Assembly (NCBI GenBank): GCA_016935395.1
Contig: JAFGQY010000110.1
Location: 1 to 37,589, forward strand
DNA from: Parachlamydiales bacterium
GTDB lineage: Bacteria > Chlamydiota > Chlamydiia > Chlamydiales > SM23-39
Direction of reading: 5' to 3'
Length of the DNA stretch: 37,589 nucleotides
Below are positions 17,737-25,605 of this stretch, one piece after another (within the stretch, counting starts at the first letter, position 1; every line of letters starts with the position of its first letter). A model generated the notes under the pieces. That model did not search any database. It was not told where the DNA came from and was given only the letters and a program-made list of their open reading frames with translations. The translations under genes were made by a program, and so were the position numbers.

Positions 17737-17789
17737 CTTAATCAGCTATTTTCCAATAAAAGGAAAAGATAAAACCGGAGATGATAATT

Positions 17790-18866
17790 ATGAAAAAATT
17801 TTCTCTAACGTTAATTGCATTTTTCGCGATGACTTGTGTATTTGCTGATTCTTATAACAGCAATGATTCTTGTCCTCCAGAACCTTGTTGTGAGCCTTGT
17901 CCTCCAACACCATGCTGCGATGTTCCTCAAGCTCCTACTATGCCAGCATATAATGCGCCTGCGCGTTATAATGTTTGCGGAAGCTGGGATTTCTTCGTAA
18001 CAGGTACTTTTTTATGGTGGCAAGCTAAAGAACAAGGTCTAGAAATCGCTCTTATTGATGGAGCAACATCTACTGAAAAAGGCCAAATTGAAGACATGAA
18101 ATTCGATTATAAAGCTGCCTTTAAAGTTGGGTTGGGTTACAACACTAATTGTGATGATTGGACAACATATTTACAATATACAAGAATGAACATTACTCAA
18201 AATAAAACAGTTACCTCTTCAAATTTTAACTCAAACGTAGATTTTTGGGTTACAGCTTTAGGGGACATTCAAAGCGCAGCAGAAGCTCGCTGGGAATTGA
18301 ATCATAACGTGTTTGATTTTGAATTAGGTCGTCCTTATTACAGCGGTAAGGATTTAGTTTTCCAACCTTTCTTTGGTATCAGAGCTGGTTGGTCAGATCA
18401 AGAATACAGAGACATAGCAACTGCTGTTGATACAACTCAACAAGAAGTTAATGTTAAATCTGATTCTTGGTTAGTTGGACCTAGAGTAGGCGTTAATTCT
18501 AATTGGTACTTCATAGATGAGTTTGGACTTATTGGTAATGCTGCGTTAAGCGTATTTTATCAAAAATTCAACAAACTTACATTAAAAGAATTTGATGTTG
18601 CAACACCAAATACTTTTGATAAATATTATGAAGACTCTATACAAACTATTAATTCTAGCATTGAATTATTATTCGGCTTAGGTTATGGCACATATTTTGA
18701 TCATAACAACTGGCACTTTAATATCTTTGCTGGTTATGAAGCACAAATATATTTTAATCAAAATATGTTACGTTTCTACAATGAAATTACAGATGGCGCA
18801 CCTGTTGTTAAGCCAAATAACTTGATATTTCATGGTTTGAATGTAACTGCAAGATTTGATTTCTAA
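17790..18866 (+). CDS. MOMP-like porin 6
   Basis: A 358-residue paralogue. The ATG at 17790 is preferred because the ATG at 17781 abuts the GGAG (17777-17780) with no spacing. Signal peptide KKFSLTLIAFFAMTCVFAD, then CPPEPCCEPCPPTPCCDVP, seven cysteines up to NVC. The barrel blocks are standard: WWQAKEQGLEIAL, SWLVGPRVG, ending VTARFDF. It is the last array member with a Cys/Pro segment. Its codons look somewhat less A-ending and more balanced than those of the later copies, which may fit higher expression (inference by eye). A single-gene unit with its own promoter and terminator. Confidence 0.86.
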   Translation: MKKFSLTLIAFFAMTCVFADSYNSNDSCPPEPCCEPCPPTPCCDVPQAPTMPAYNAPARYNVCGSWDFFVTGTFLWWQAKEQGLEIALIDGATSTEKGQIEDMKFDYKAAFKVGLGYNTNCDDWTTYLQYTRMNITQNKTVTSSNFNSNVDFWVTALGDIQSAAEARWELNHNVFDFELGRPYYSGKDLVFQPFFGIRAGWSDQEYRDIATAVDTTQQEVNVKSDSWLVGPRVGVNSNWYFIDEFGLIGNAALSVFYQKFNKLTLKEFDVATPNTFDKYYEDSIQTINSSIELLFGLGYGTYFDHNNWHFNIFAGYEAQIYFNQNMLRFYNEITDGAPVVKPNNLIFHGLNVTARFDF

Positions 18867-18890
18867 TTAAATCTTATTTAACAATCTTTA

Positions 18891-18929
18891 AGAGCTGAAA
18901 AGGATCGATACTTTTCAGCTCTTTTTTTT
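18891..18929 (+). terminator. rho-independent terminator after porin 6
   Basis: Twelve-base-pair stem AGAGCTGAAAAG/CTTTTCAGCTCT with an 8-base loop, followed by eight T. The strongest hairpin of the array. Confidence 0.93.
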
Positions 18930-18943
18930 ATAAAAAAATATTT

Positions 18944-18973
18944 TTGTTATTTAATTACTATTCTAAGTATTAT
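18944..18973 (+). promoter_or_regulatory. candidate promoter of the porin 7-8-9 unit
   Basis: TTGTTA (18944-18949), an 18-base spacer and TATTAT (18968-18973), 15 bases after the porin 6 terminator. Same arrangement as the porin 6 promoter. Confidence 0.5.
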
Positions 18974-19015
18974 TTAAATATACCAAAAAAAAATAATTAA
19001 AAATTGGAGAAAATC

Positions 19016-20110
19016 GTGATAAAATATAAGAAAATATTTTTCATTCTAGCTCTAACAGCAGGAGTTAGTTCTTTTGCAAATGTAAGCAAAAACAACAATA
19101 GATGTGCTGAAAGTGGTTTCTCTCAAGGGTATGAAACCTCAAAAGCTCAAATGAGAAACGGATATAATACACCTGCAAGAATCAACGTTGAAGGATCTTG
19201 GGATTTTTTCGTTACTGGAAGTTTTATATACTTTCAGCCCCAAGAAAGAGGCCTTGAACTTGGCACTGTCAGATCAGGAAATCAAGAAAAATTAAACACA
19301 ACGCCCGGCGAGTTAATAAATGCAAAACTTGAATATAAATCAGGCTTCAAAGTTGCATTGGGATACAATTTTGATCATGATGACTGGACCGGTCTTATCA
19401 AATATATGTGGTTTCATCCTACAATAAATACAAAAAAAACAGATGTTGCTAACGAAATTTTTATCTCTGAATGGAGGCCATCAAGATTAAATCCTGCTTC
19501 CCCGATAATCTCAACAAATAGCAAATGGGAATTGGATCTTGACATATTAGACTTTGAACTAGGACGATATAACTACACAGGCAGATATTTAATTTTTATG
19601 CCTTATTCTGGATTAAGAGGCGGATGGATCGATCAAAAATATGTTTCAATAGTGACAACTCGTACAAATATTGATTTTCCTACAACTTCTAAGTCTGATT
19701 CATGGATAATTGGACCTAGAGTTGGAATTGATACTAAATGGCTACTTGGAAGTGGTTTCCGTTTTTTTGGTGATATATCAACAAGCTTATTCTATCAAAG
19801 ATATAGCAAGGTAAAATTTATTCAATCTAGCAATACTAATCCATCAATTCCCTCTATAAACATCAAAGATAAAAACAATTTCATAAATCCTAACTTAGAT
19901 TTAACTTTAGGATTTGGTTTCGGTTCTTATTTCAATGAAAATAATTGGAATTTTGATCTTTTAGTTGGCTATGAATTTCATATGTTTTGGAATCAAAATA
20001 TAATGAACCAACTAAAAGCTAGAACTGATCTTACTAATGATGCTGAAGCCATAAAACCTGCCAACCTAATGCTTCATGGTTTAATAGCTAGCATTAGTTT
20101 TGATTTTTAA
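19016..20110 (+). CDS. MOMP-like porin 7 (Cys-poor)
   Basis: A 364-residue paralogue. The GTG at 19016, six bases after GGAG (19006-19009), is the likely start. A TTG at 19004 would place the ribosome-binding site inside the gene. Signal peptide IKYKKIFFILALTAGVSSFA. The N-terminal linker (NVSKNNNRCAESGFSQG) retains one cysteine and has lost the Pro/Cys repeat, and the usual NVC is NVE. The barrel blocks are intact (YFQPQERGLELG, GGWIDQKY, SWIIGPRVG), ending ASISFDF. It is the first gene of a three-gene unit; porin 8 starts 21 bases after its stop. Confidence 0.85.
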   Translation: MIKYKKIFFILALTAGVSSFANVSKNNNRCAESGFSQGYETSKAQMRNGYNTPARINVEGSWDFFVTGSFIYFQPQERGLELGTVRSGNQEKLNTTPGELINAKLEYKSGFKVALGYNFDHDDWTGLIKYMWFHPTINTKKTDVANEIFISEWRPSRLNPASPIISTNSKWELDLDILDFELGRYNYTGRYLIFMPYSGLRGGWIDQKYVSIVTTRTNIDFPTTSKSDSWIIGPRVGIDTKWLLGSGFRFFGDISTSLFYQRYSKVKFIQSSNTNPSIPSINIKDKNNFINPNLDLTLGFGFGSYFNENNWNFDLLVGYEFHMFWNQNIMNQLKARTDLTNDAEAIKPANLMLHGLIASISFDF

Positions 20111-20131
20111 TAATAAAAATGGAGTAAAAAA

Positions 20132-21193
20132 ATGAAATTTAAAAAAATAATTTTTTCAATGATTGGTGTTTTTTCGATAGTGAGTATTTCTGCTCAAAAT
20201 CAAAAAAAAACCGTAGATCAAAAATGCACCTCTAAAAAGATAATAGAGATGGGTTATCCCTTAGAAAAAAATCAGAGCAAAAATATTTATAATGCACCAG
20301 CAAGCATCGATGTTTGTGGCTCTTGGGACGTATTTGTATCAGGAAGTTTTATATTGTGGCAGGCAAAAGAAAACTGTCTTCAATTAGGTAAATTTACCCC
20401 AACTATTGCATCTGATCAAGTTTCTACAGTAAATATGGATTTTGATTTTGCACCGGGATTTAAGGTCGGTTTGGGTTTTAATACAGGATTTGATGGTTGG
20501 AATACCTATTTAGAATACGTTAGACTACAATCAACATCAAAAGAAGATTATAACTCCTTGCCAGAAGGTGTTGCTCACATCAACAGCCCCTGGATACCTA
20601 TCCCCTTAACAAACATTCAGGGAAAGTGGAAGATAGAGTACAATATGGCAGATTTCGAACTTTCAAGACCATATTATAATGGCACAAAGCTTACTATAAA
20701 CCCTCTTTTTGGTTTCCGAGGAGGCGCAATAGATCAAAAGTTTGAGGTTTCTACAAACGGAGCTCTTGGCAGATCAACATCGAATTTCAAAAATGATTCT
20801 TGGTTAATTGGAGGAAGAGCTGGAATATATTCTAATTATTTATTAGGTTATGGCGTTAAAATTGTTAGTAAAGTTGCAACAAGCCTAAACTATCAACGCT
20901 TCAAAACAAGCATTCTGTTTATAAACGCAAACGATCCATCATTAATTACTAAAATTTTGGAAGATAAAATTGGACTTTTCTCTCCAAATTTAGATTTAAA
21001 TATAGGATTTGGATGGGGAACTTATTTTGATCATAATAATTGGCATTTCAATCTTTTGGCATTGTATGATGCGGTTTTTTGGTGGAATCAAAACGAAATA
21101 GAAAACTTAAGAAGTACAAATAATTTGTCAGATGGAGAACCGAGCAGTTTATTTTTACATGGCTTAACAGTAACAATAAAATTTGATTTTTAA
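20132..21193 (+). CDS. MOMP-like porin 8
   Basis: A 353-residue paralogue with a signal peptide at ~1-21 (KFKKIIFSMIGVFSIVSISA) and a lysine-rich linker (QNQKKTVDQKCTSKK) with one cysteine, plus the conserved VCGSWD. The family blocks are present with some drift: WQAKENCLQLGK carries an extra cysteine and GGAIDQKF replaces GGWIDQ. SWLIGGRAG replaces SWLIGPRAG. It ends VTIKFDF. GGAG seven bases before the ATG. Cotranscribed with porin 7; porin 9 begins 74 bases later with no terminator but with a double inverted repeat in the gap. Confidence 0.84.
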   Translation: MKFKKIIFSMIGVFSIVSISAQNQKKTVDQKCTSKKIIEMGYPLEKNQSKNIYNAPASIDVCGSWDVFVSGSFILWQAKENCLQLGKFTPTIASDQVSTVNMDFDFAPGFKVGLGFNTGFDGWNTYLEYVRLQSTSKEDYNSLPEGVAHINSPWIPIPLTNIQGKWKIEYNMADFELSRPYYNGTKLTINPLFGFRGGAIDQKFEVSTNGALGRSTSNFKNDSWLIGGRAGIYSNYLLGYGVKIVSKVATSLNYQRFKTSILFINANDPSLITKILEDKIGLFSPNLDLNIGFGWGTYFDHNNWHFNLLALYDAVFWWNQNEIENLRSTNNLSDGEPSSLFLHGLTVTIKFDF

Positions 21194-21215
21194 ATAAAAA
21201 AAAAAGTATATTGCT

Positions 21216-21250
21216 ATGCTTTACAATAAATAAATATAAAGCATTGTAAA
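21216..21250 (+). promoter_or_regulatory. two overlapping, mutually exclusive inverted repeats
   Basis: ATGCTTTA (21216-21223) can pair with TAAAGCAT (21237-21244), and TTTACAAT (21220-21227) can pair with ATTGTAAA (21243-21250). The two 8-bp stems share bases, so only one can form. The second ends three bases before the GGAG (21254-21257 region) of porin 9. Visible in sequence; a regulatory role is unproven and chance is possible in such AT-rich DNA. Confidence 0.3.
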
Positions 21251-21267
21251 ATGGAGTAAAAAAAAAC

Positions 21268-22350
21268 ATGAGAATAAAAAAAATATATTTTTTGTTATCA
21301 ATGTTATTGTCTTTTTTTGCTTTTGCAGATCAAGGTGATGATGATTTAGTAACATATAACGCTATGTACAAAAAACAGACCCATAGATACGACCAGGGTG
21401 AAGTTGTCGGAAAAAATAATATGACTGACGGGTATAATTCTCCTGCTAGAATAGATACTACTGGTTGGGATATATATATCAATTCAAGCTTTGTATATTG
21501 GCAATCAAGACAAAGGGGACTTCGTTTTGCTGCAACAGCGGGATATGAGCTCATTCCTTATGTTACTAAAAATTTAAATTATGAATTTGGACCTGGTTTT
21601 AAAGTATCATTAGGAATGGGAACAGGATTGGATCAATGGACAATAGGAATTGATTATTTACGTTATCACACAACTGTAAAAGATTCCAAAAGTCCAAGTT
21701 TAGATCCAAGTATAATTCCATTAATACCTTTTTGGAGAACTCAATCAGTTAATGCATCTAAAATTGATTTTAAATGGAAATTAAACTTAGACATTTTAGA
21801 TTTAAAAGTTGGACGTCCTTTTTATGAAGGGACACATTTAATAGCACGCCCTTATTTAGGTCTTAGAGGGGGATGGATATATCAAAGAGTATTTTCTAAT
21901 ACTACTACCTTTTCAACTTTATTGCTTTTAGAAGATAGAGCAAAATCTGATTCTTGGATTATAGGCCCTAGAGCAGGGGTAGATGCTGATTGGATTTTTG
22001 GTGGTGGTTTTAGTTTCTTTACATCATTAGCAGCTTGTATTTTCTATCAAGATTTTGATGCAACATATTTAGAGGTTAACCATACTAATCCTGAAAATTT
22101 AGTCCTAAATATAAAAAACAATGCAAAATATGTCTCTTCAAATCTTGATATTTTAGCCGGATTTAAGTGGGGAATGTATAATAGAAGTAAATCTTTTCAT
22201 TTTTCAATTCTTGCAGCATATGAACTGCAAAACTATTGGGCCCAAAATGAAATGAGACATTTAAAGGACATTTCAGAAACGGTCAATGAAAAAACACCTG
22301 GAAGTTTATTTTTGCAAGGACTAACAGCAAGCATAAATTTAGATTTTTAA
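21268..22350 (+). CDS. MOMP-like porin 9 (no N-terminal Cys)
   Basis: A 360-residue paralogue. Signal peptide RIKKIYFLLSMLLSFFAFAD, then an Asp/Tyr/Lys-rich linker (DQGDDDLVTYNAMYKKQTH) without cysteine; the NVC position reads DTTGWD. The barrel blocks are intact (YWQSRQRGLRFA, GGWIYQRV, SWIIGPRAG), ending ASINLDF. The GGAG is eleven bases before the ATG, unusually far, and the spacer is all A/C. Third gene of the 7-8-9 unit, closed by the hairpin at 22375. Confidence 0.85.
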   Translation: MRIKKIYFLLSMLLSFFAFADQGDDDLVTYNAMYKKQTHRYDQGEVVGKNNMTDGYNSPARIDTTGWDIYINSSFVYWQSRQRGLRFAATAGYELIPYVTKNLNYEFGPGFKVSLGMGTGLDQWTIGIDYLRYHTTVKDSKSPSLDPSIIPLIPFWRTQSVNASKIDFKWKLNLDILDLKVGRPFYEGTHLIARPYLGLRGGWIYQRVFSNTTTFSTLLLLEDRAKSDSWIIGPRAGVDADWIFGGGFSFFTSLAACIFYQDFDATYLEVNHTNPENLVLNIKNNAKYVSSNLDILAGFKWGMYNRSKSFHFSILAAYELQNYWAQNEMRHLKDISETVNEKTPGSLFLQGLTASINLDF

Positions 22351-22374
22351 GATAAAATTAAATCTTTTTCAAAA

Positions 22375-22407
22375 AACCCTAAAAGAAAAAAACTTTTAGG
22401 GTTTTTT
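22375..22407 (+). terminator. rho-independent terminator after porin 9
   Basis: Eleven-base-pair stem AACCCTAAAAG/CTTTTAGGGTT with a 7-base A loop, followed by a T run. Confidence 0.92.
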
Positions 22408-22474
22408 ATTTTTTTGCTAAAAACATCTTTATTATTTATTCTATTAATTAATTAATTTTCTTTAGGTACTAAAT

Positions 22475-23518
22475 ATGAATTTTCCAAAAATTTTAGCAGT
22501 TTTTTCATTATTCTTTTTAATTGAAGGATTTTCAAATATTCAAGAACCTAAAATAATTGACCCAATCTTAGGCTACAACAAAAGTGCATTTATCAACGTA
22601 CAAAAACCTTTTGGTCTTTATACCGAAGCCACTTTCCTTTACCTTCAGCCGACGGAAAAGTCTTTAGAGCTTGGATTTGAATTGCCCCAAGACGATTTAA
22701 TTAACAACACAAAAGGTCAAGTCATAAACATGAAGTTTGAATATAAACCCGGGTTTAAAGTTGGACTGGGTCTACATACTCTTCATGATGGATGGGACGG
22801 CTTATTTGAATATACCTATCTTCATATGAAAGAAACGACAAATCATAAAAAGTCAAGTTCAGCAAAAGCGATTATTCCTATTTTCAGACCATCAAGAACT
22901 CCAAATTTCAGTTCAATTTTAGAAATAAAAAACAGCTGGAAGCTAAATTTTGATCTTTTTGATTTTCTGTTATCAAAACCTTTTTTTTCTGGAAAAAAAC
23001 TTATTGTAAGTCCATTTTTTGGAATTAGATCAGGATGGATAAATCAAAATTTCAGATATGAAACTTTTACAGATTTAGCGCTTTCATTAAACAACATGAA
23101 ATCAACTTCTTGGCTTATAGGACCAAGACTTGGTCAAAATTCTAAATGGATGATTGAAAAATATTTCAAATTCTTCGCAAATACCTCTATTAGCTTGACA
23201 TTTCAACAATTTAAAACAATAAAACTTCAAGAAGAAAATGGAAATACACCTGATATTTTATCTCACAGTGCAATAAACAGAAAAACCAACTTGATTAGTC
23301 CTATTTTTGATATGGTTTTAGGGGTGGGCTTTGAAAATTTCATAGCATCAAATAAGTATCACTATGATCTTAAGTTTGGTTATTTGCTTTTATATCTTTT
23401 TAATCAAAATATGATATCAAACCTTAAAACCAGATTAGATGTAGATGTTAGAACTTCAACAAAACCCGCTAATTTACTGCTTCAGGGGCTGGATTTTTCT
23501 TTTAGATTAGATTTTTAA
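22475..23518 (+). CDS. MOMP-like porin 10
   Basis: A 347-residue paralogue with a signal peptide at ~1-19 (NFPKILAVFSLFFLIEGFS) and a very short linker before GYNKSAFINVQKPFG, without cysteine. Barrel blocks: YLQPTEKSLELGF, SGWINQNF, SWLIGPRLG; it ends FSFRLDF. An AGG lies eight bases before the ATG; the site is weaker than in porins 1-9. It heads the last unit (10-11-12), with 16 and 15 bases between the genes. The WD of the usual WDF motif is replaced by FG, so it is among the most diverged copies. Confidence 0.83.
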   Translation: MNFPKILAVFSLFFLIEGFSNIQEPKIIDPILGYNKSAFINVQKPFGLYTEATFLYLQPTEKSLELGFELPQDDLINNTKGQVINMKFEYKPGFKVGLGLHTLHDGWDGLFEYTYLHMKETTNHKKSSSAKAIIPIFRPSRTPNFSSILEIKNSWKLNFDLFDFLLSKPFFSGKKLIVSPFFGIRSGWINQNFRYETFTDLALSLNNMKSTSWLIGPRLGQNSKWMIEKYFKFFANTSISLTFQQFKTIKLQEENGNTPDILSHSAINRKTNLISPIFDMVLGVGFENFIASNKYHYDLKFGYLLLYLFNQNMISNLKTRLDVDVRTSTKPANLLLQGLDFSFRLDF

Positions 23519-23534
23519 AAAATAGGAAATTTTG

Positions 23535-24578
23535 ATGAAAAATAAAAAAACAATATTAGTGTTAATTTTAGCCTTACCTTTACTTCTTTTTTCTAATGAT
23601 TTTTGTGAAAACGATACCGAATCGTTCAAAAAACATGACCCTCAAAAAGATAGATTAGAAAAGATCTACAACATCTCCTATTTTGAAAAGAATCTTCCTG
23701 AAGTGGATTACTCGGTAAGCGGATCTGTCATTTTATGGCAGCCAATTGAGGGTGGGTTAGAACTAGGCATTTTTAGGCCTAGCGATCAAAACAGTGATTG
23801 GCCTTCAATTAATATGGATTTTGATTATAGACCCGGATTTAAAGTTGCTCTTGGCTGTCATTTTAAAAATAGTTATTTAGAGGCTTTTCTTGAATACACC
23901 TTTTTTCATATGCAATCTTCAAAAGAGTCAAGACAAAAAGGAGCTATGCAAAGCATAATAACTCCTTGGTATAACGAAACTGAAATTCCCTCTTTAGTTT
24001 TAAAAGCTAAATGGAGATTGAAATATGACATTTTAGATTTTAAACTTTTGAGAAAGTCTTACACAGGAAAAAAACTAGTTTTAAGTCCTTTATTCGGAGT
24101 AAGGGGAGGATTTTTAAGACAAAAATATGATCTTTTTACCACATTAGATTATGGAAAGATAAACTCTTTTAACAATGTTAGATCTTTTTTAGTAGGACCC
24201 AAAACCGGAGTCGAAACAAATTGGATATTAAATCATGGAGTTGACATATTAGTTAACTTCTCAGGTTCTCTATTATTTCAAAATTTTACTACCAAAAGAC
24301 AGGTTGATAACTTTTCTGATCCTCAAAGCCTAGATATTAACATTAAGACAAAATCAAAAAATTTTAATCCAAATCTAGAAGTATTGTTCGCAATAAACTA
24401 TCAAAATTTCAATGAAACAAAAAACAGTTATTTAAATTTTTTAGCGGGATATGAATTCCAATATTTTTTTAATCAAAATATTTTCCAAAATGTTCAGGCT
24501 ATAGAAAATAGAGCCGATGACAATCCAAATGATCTGATGATGCATGGATTAACTATTAAATTTAGATATGATTATTAA
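23535..24578 (+). CDS. MOMP-like porin 11
   Basis: A 347-residue paralogue. The ATG at 23535, eight bases after AGG, is chosen over a TTG one codon upstream. Signal peptide KNKKTILVLILALPLLLFS, then an acidic/lysine linker (NDFCENDTESFKKHDPQ) with a single cysteine. Barrel blocks are recognisable but drifting: LWQPIEGGLELGIF, GVRGGFLRQKY in place of GGWIDQ, and SFLVGPKTG in place of SWLIGPRAG. It ends IKFRYDY, an aromatic end unlike the FDF of the others. Cotranscribed with porins 10 and 12. Confidence 0.82.
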   Translation: MKNKKTILVLILALPLLLFSNDFCENDTESFKKHDPQKDRLEKIYNISYFEKNLPEVDYSVSGSVILWQPIEGGLELGIFRPSDQNSDWPSINMDFDYRPGFKVALGCHFKNSYLEAFLEYTFFHMQSSKESRQKGAMQSIITPWYNETEIPSLVLKAKWRLKYDILDFKLLRKSYTGKKLVLSPLFGVRGGFLRQKYDLFTTLDYGKINSFNNVRSFLVGPKTGVETNWILNHGVDILVNFSGSLLFQNFTTKRQVDNFSDPQSLDINIKTKSKNFNPNLEVLFAINYQNFNETKNSYLNFLAGYEFQYFFNQNIFQNVQAIENRADDNPNDLMMHGLTIKFRYDY

Positions 24579-24593
24579 AGGAGCTAAAAAGCA

Positions 24594-25604
24594 ATGAAAT
24601 TTAAAAATTTTTTATTTTTTATAATATTAACAACAGCTTCTTGTGCTTATGCATTTAATAGTAGCTCTAACAATTTTGAAAAGGAAAATTTTAACTTTGG
24701 ATATAACCCTTCATCTAACATCAACCCTGATTTTTTTACATCAGCAAGTTACATATTTTTTGCAGCAAAAGAAAAAGGACAAAGCTTTGCCTTTATAAAT
24801 TATTCAACCGATAGGGCAGATGAAATCAAAGAATTTAAATTTGATTATATCAGCGGATTTAAAGTTGAACTTGGAAAAAATTTAAATTATGACAGCTTTT
24901 CTTTAGTAGCAAAATATATGTTTTATCATCCCACCTACAAAGAAAATGAAACTGTTAAATACAATTCAATTCTATCAGATTTGTGGCACACAACTACTCT
25001 TAATTCAAAAAGTATTCATGCAAAATGGATACTTGATATGGACCTTGGAGATATAATTTTAAGGCGTTTATATCAAAATAGCGAAAAGTTGTCCTTGGGT
25101 TATTTTTTTGGTCTTTTCGGTGGCAGAATCAATCAAAAAGAGGAAACAAAAACAGAACAGTTAACCTCAAATAATCTCATCTTTGCGAAAGCTAAATCTA
25201 ATTCATTGCTTATTGGACCTGAAATTGGAATAGATGTAAAATGGCAGCTTACTAAAAAGTTTAGTTTTATAAGTAACTCTTCAAGTGCTTTGTTTTTCCA
25301 GTCGTTCAAAGTTTTTTATGAAGAAGAAAATCCATCTCCTCCACCTTTTCAATTGCAAAAACATGAAGAGAACAGAGTAAATTATTTCAACCCGAAAATA
25401 GATCTATTATTTGGATTTAAATGGGAAAACCATTTTTCAAATAACAACAGATATTCATCTATTTTTTTAGGATATGAATTAGATTACTACTTTAATCAAA
25501 ACATGATGAGACATTTAAAAGATTTACTAGAATCGCTCGATTCTAAATCACCGGGTGATCTTGTTTTAAACGGGGCCGTACTAACTCTTCAAATTGGGTT
25601 TTAA
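24594..25604 (+). CDS. MOMP-like porin 12 (most diverged)
   Basis: The shortest and most diverged paralogue, 336 residues. Signal peptide KFKNFLFFIILTTASCAYA, with cleavage likely before FN. The TASC inside it is not a good lipobox because the -3 residue is T. The linker is Ser/Asn-rich with no cysteine. Barrel blocks: FFAAKEKGQSFAF, GLFGGRINQKE, SLLIGPEIG, YFNQNMMRHL; it ends LTLQIGF. AAGGAG lies ten bases before the ATG. It stops one base before the end of the convergent glk gene, with no visible terminator. Confidence 0.82.
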   Translation: MKFKNFLFFIILTTASCAYAFNSSSNNFEKENFNFGYNPSSNINPDFFTSASYIFFAAKEKGQSFAFINYSTDRADEIKEFKFDYISGFKVELGKNLNYDSFSLVAKYMFYHPTYKENETVKYNSILSDLWHTTTLNSKSIHAKWILDMDLGDIILRRLYQNSEKLSLGYFFGLFGGRINQKEETKTEQLTSNNLIFAKAKSNSLLIGPEIGIDVKWQLTKKFSFISNSSSALFFQSFKVFYEEENPSPPPFQLQKHEENRVNYFNPKIDLLFGFKWENHFSNNNRYSSIFLGYELDYYFNQNMMRHLKDLLESLDSKSPGDLVLNGAVLTLQIGF

Positions 25605-25605
25605 T

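Larger units (their letters stand above)
11582..25604 (+). other. tandem array of twelve MOMP-like porin genes
   Basis: Twelve same-strand paralogues of 336-382 residues follow one another without interruption. All have a signal peptide and end in an aromatic residue (mostly -FDF; also -YDY and -IGF), the outer-membrane barrel signature. Shared blocks are YNAPARINV-(C)-xxWD, LYWQxxExGLELG, F(K)xGLGYN, W(K)LDxxIxDxxLxRxYYxGKxL, G(L)xGGWIDQ, SWLIGPRxG, LFYQxF, a penultimate FNQN-(M/I) strand, and L(M)xHGLxxxxxFDF. Hairpin terminators and short gaps divide the array into units 1 / 2 / 3-4 / 5 / 6 / 7-8-9 / 10-11-12. The family matches the 'Lpg1974 family pore-forming outer membrane protein' / MOMP-like group known to be expanded in Simkania. 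Confidence 0.88.

Noticed and set aside
24594-24660. Lipoprotein signal in porin 12 (TASC)
   Set aside because: The residue three before the cysteine is T, not L/V/I, and an ordinary AYA cleavage site follows; the protein is a barrel like its paralogues.
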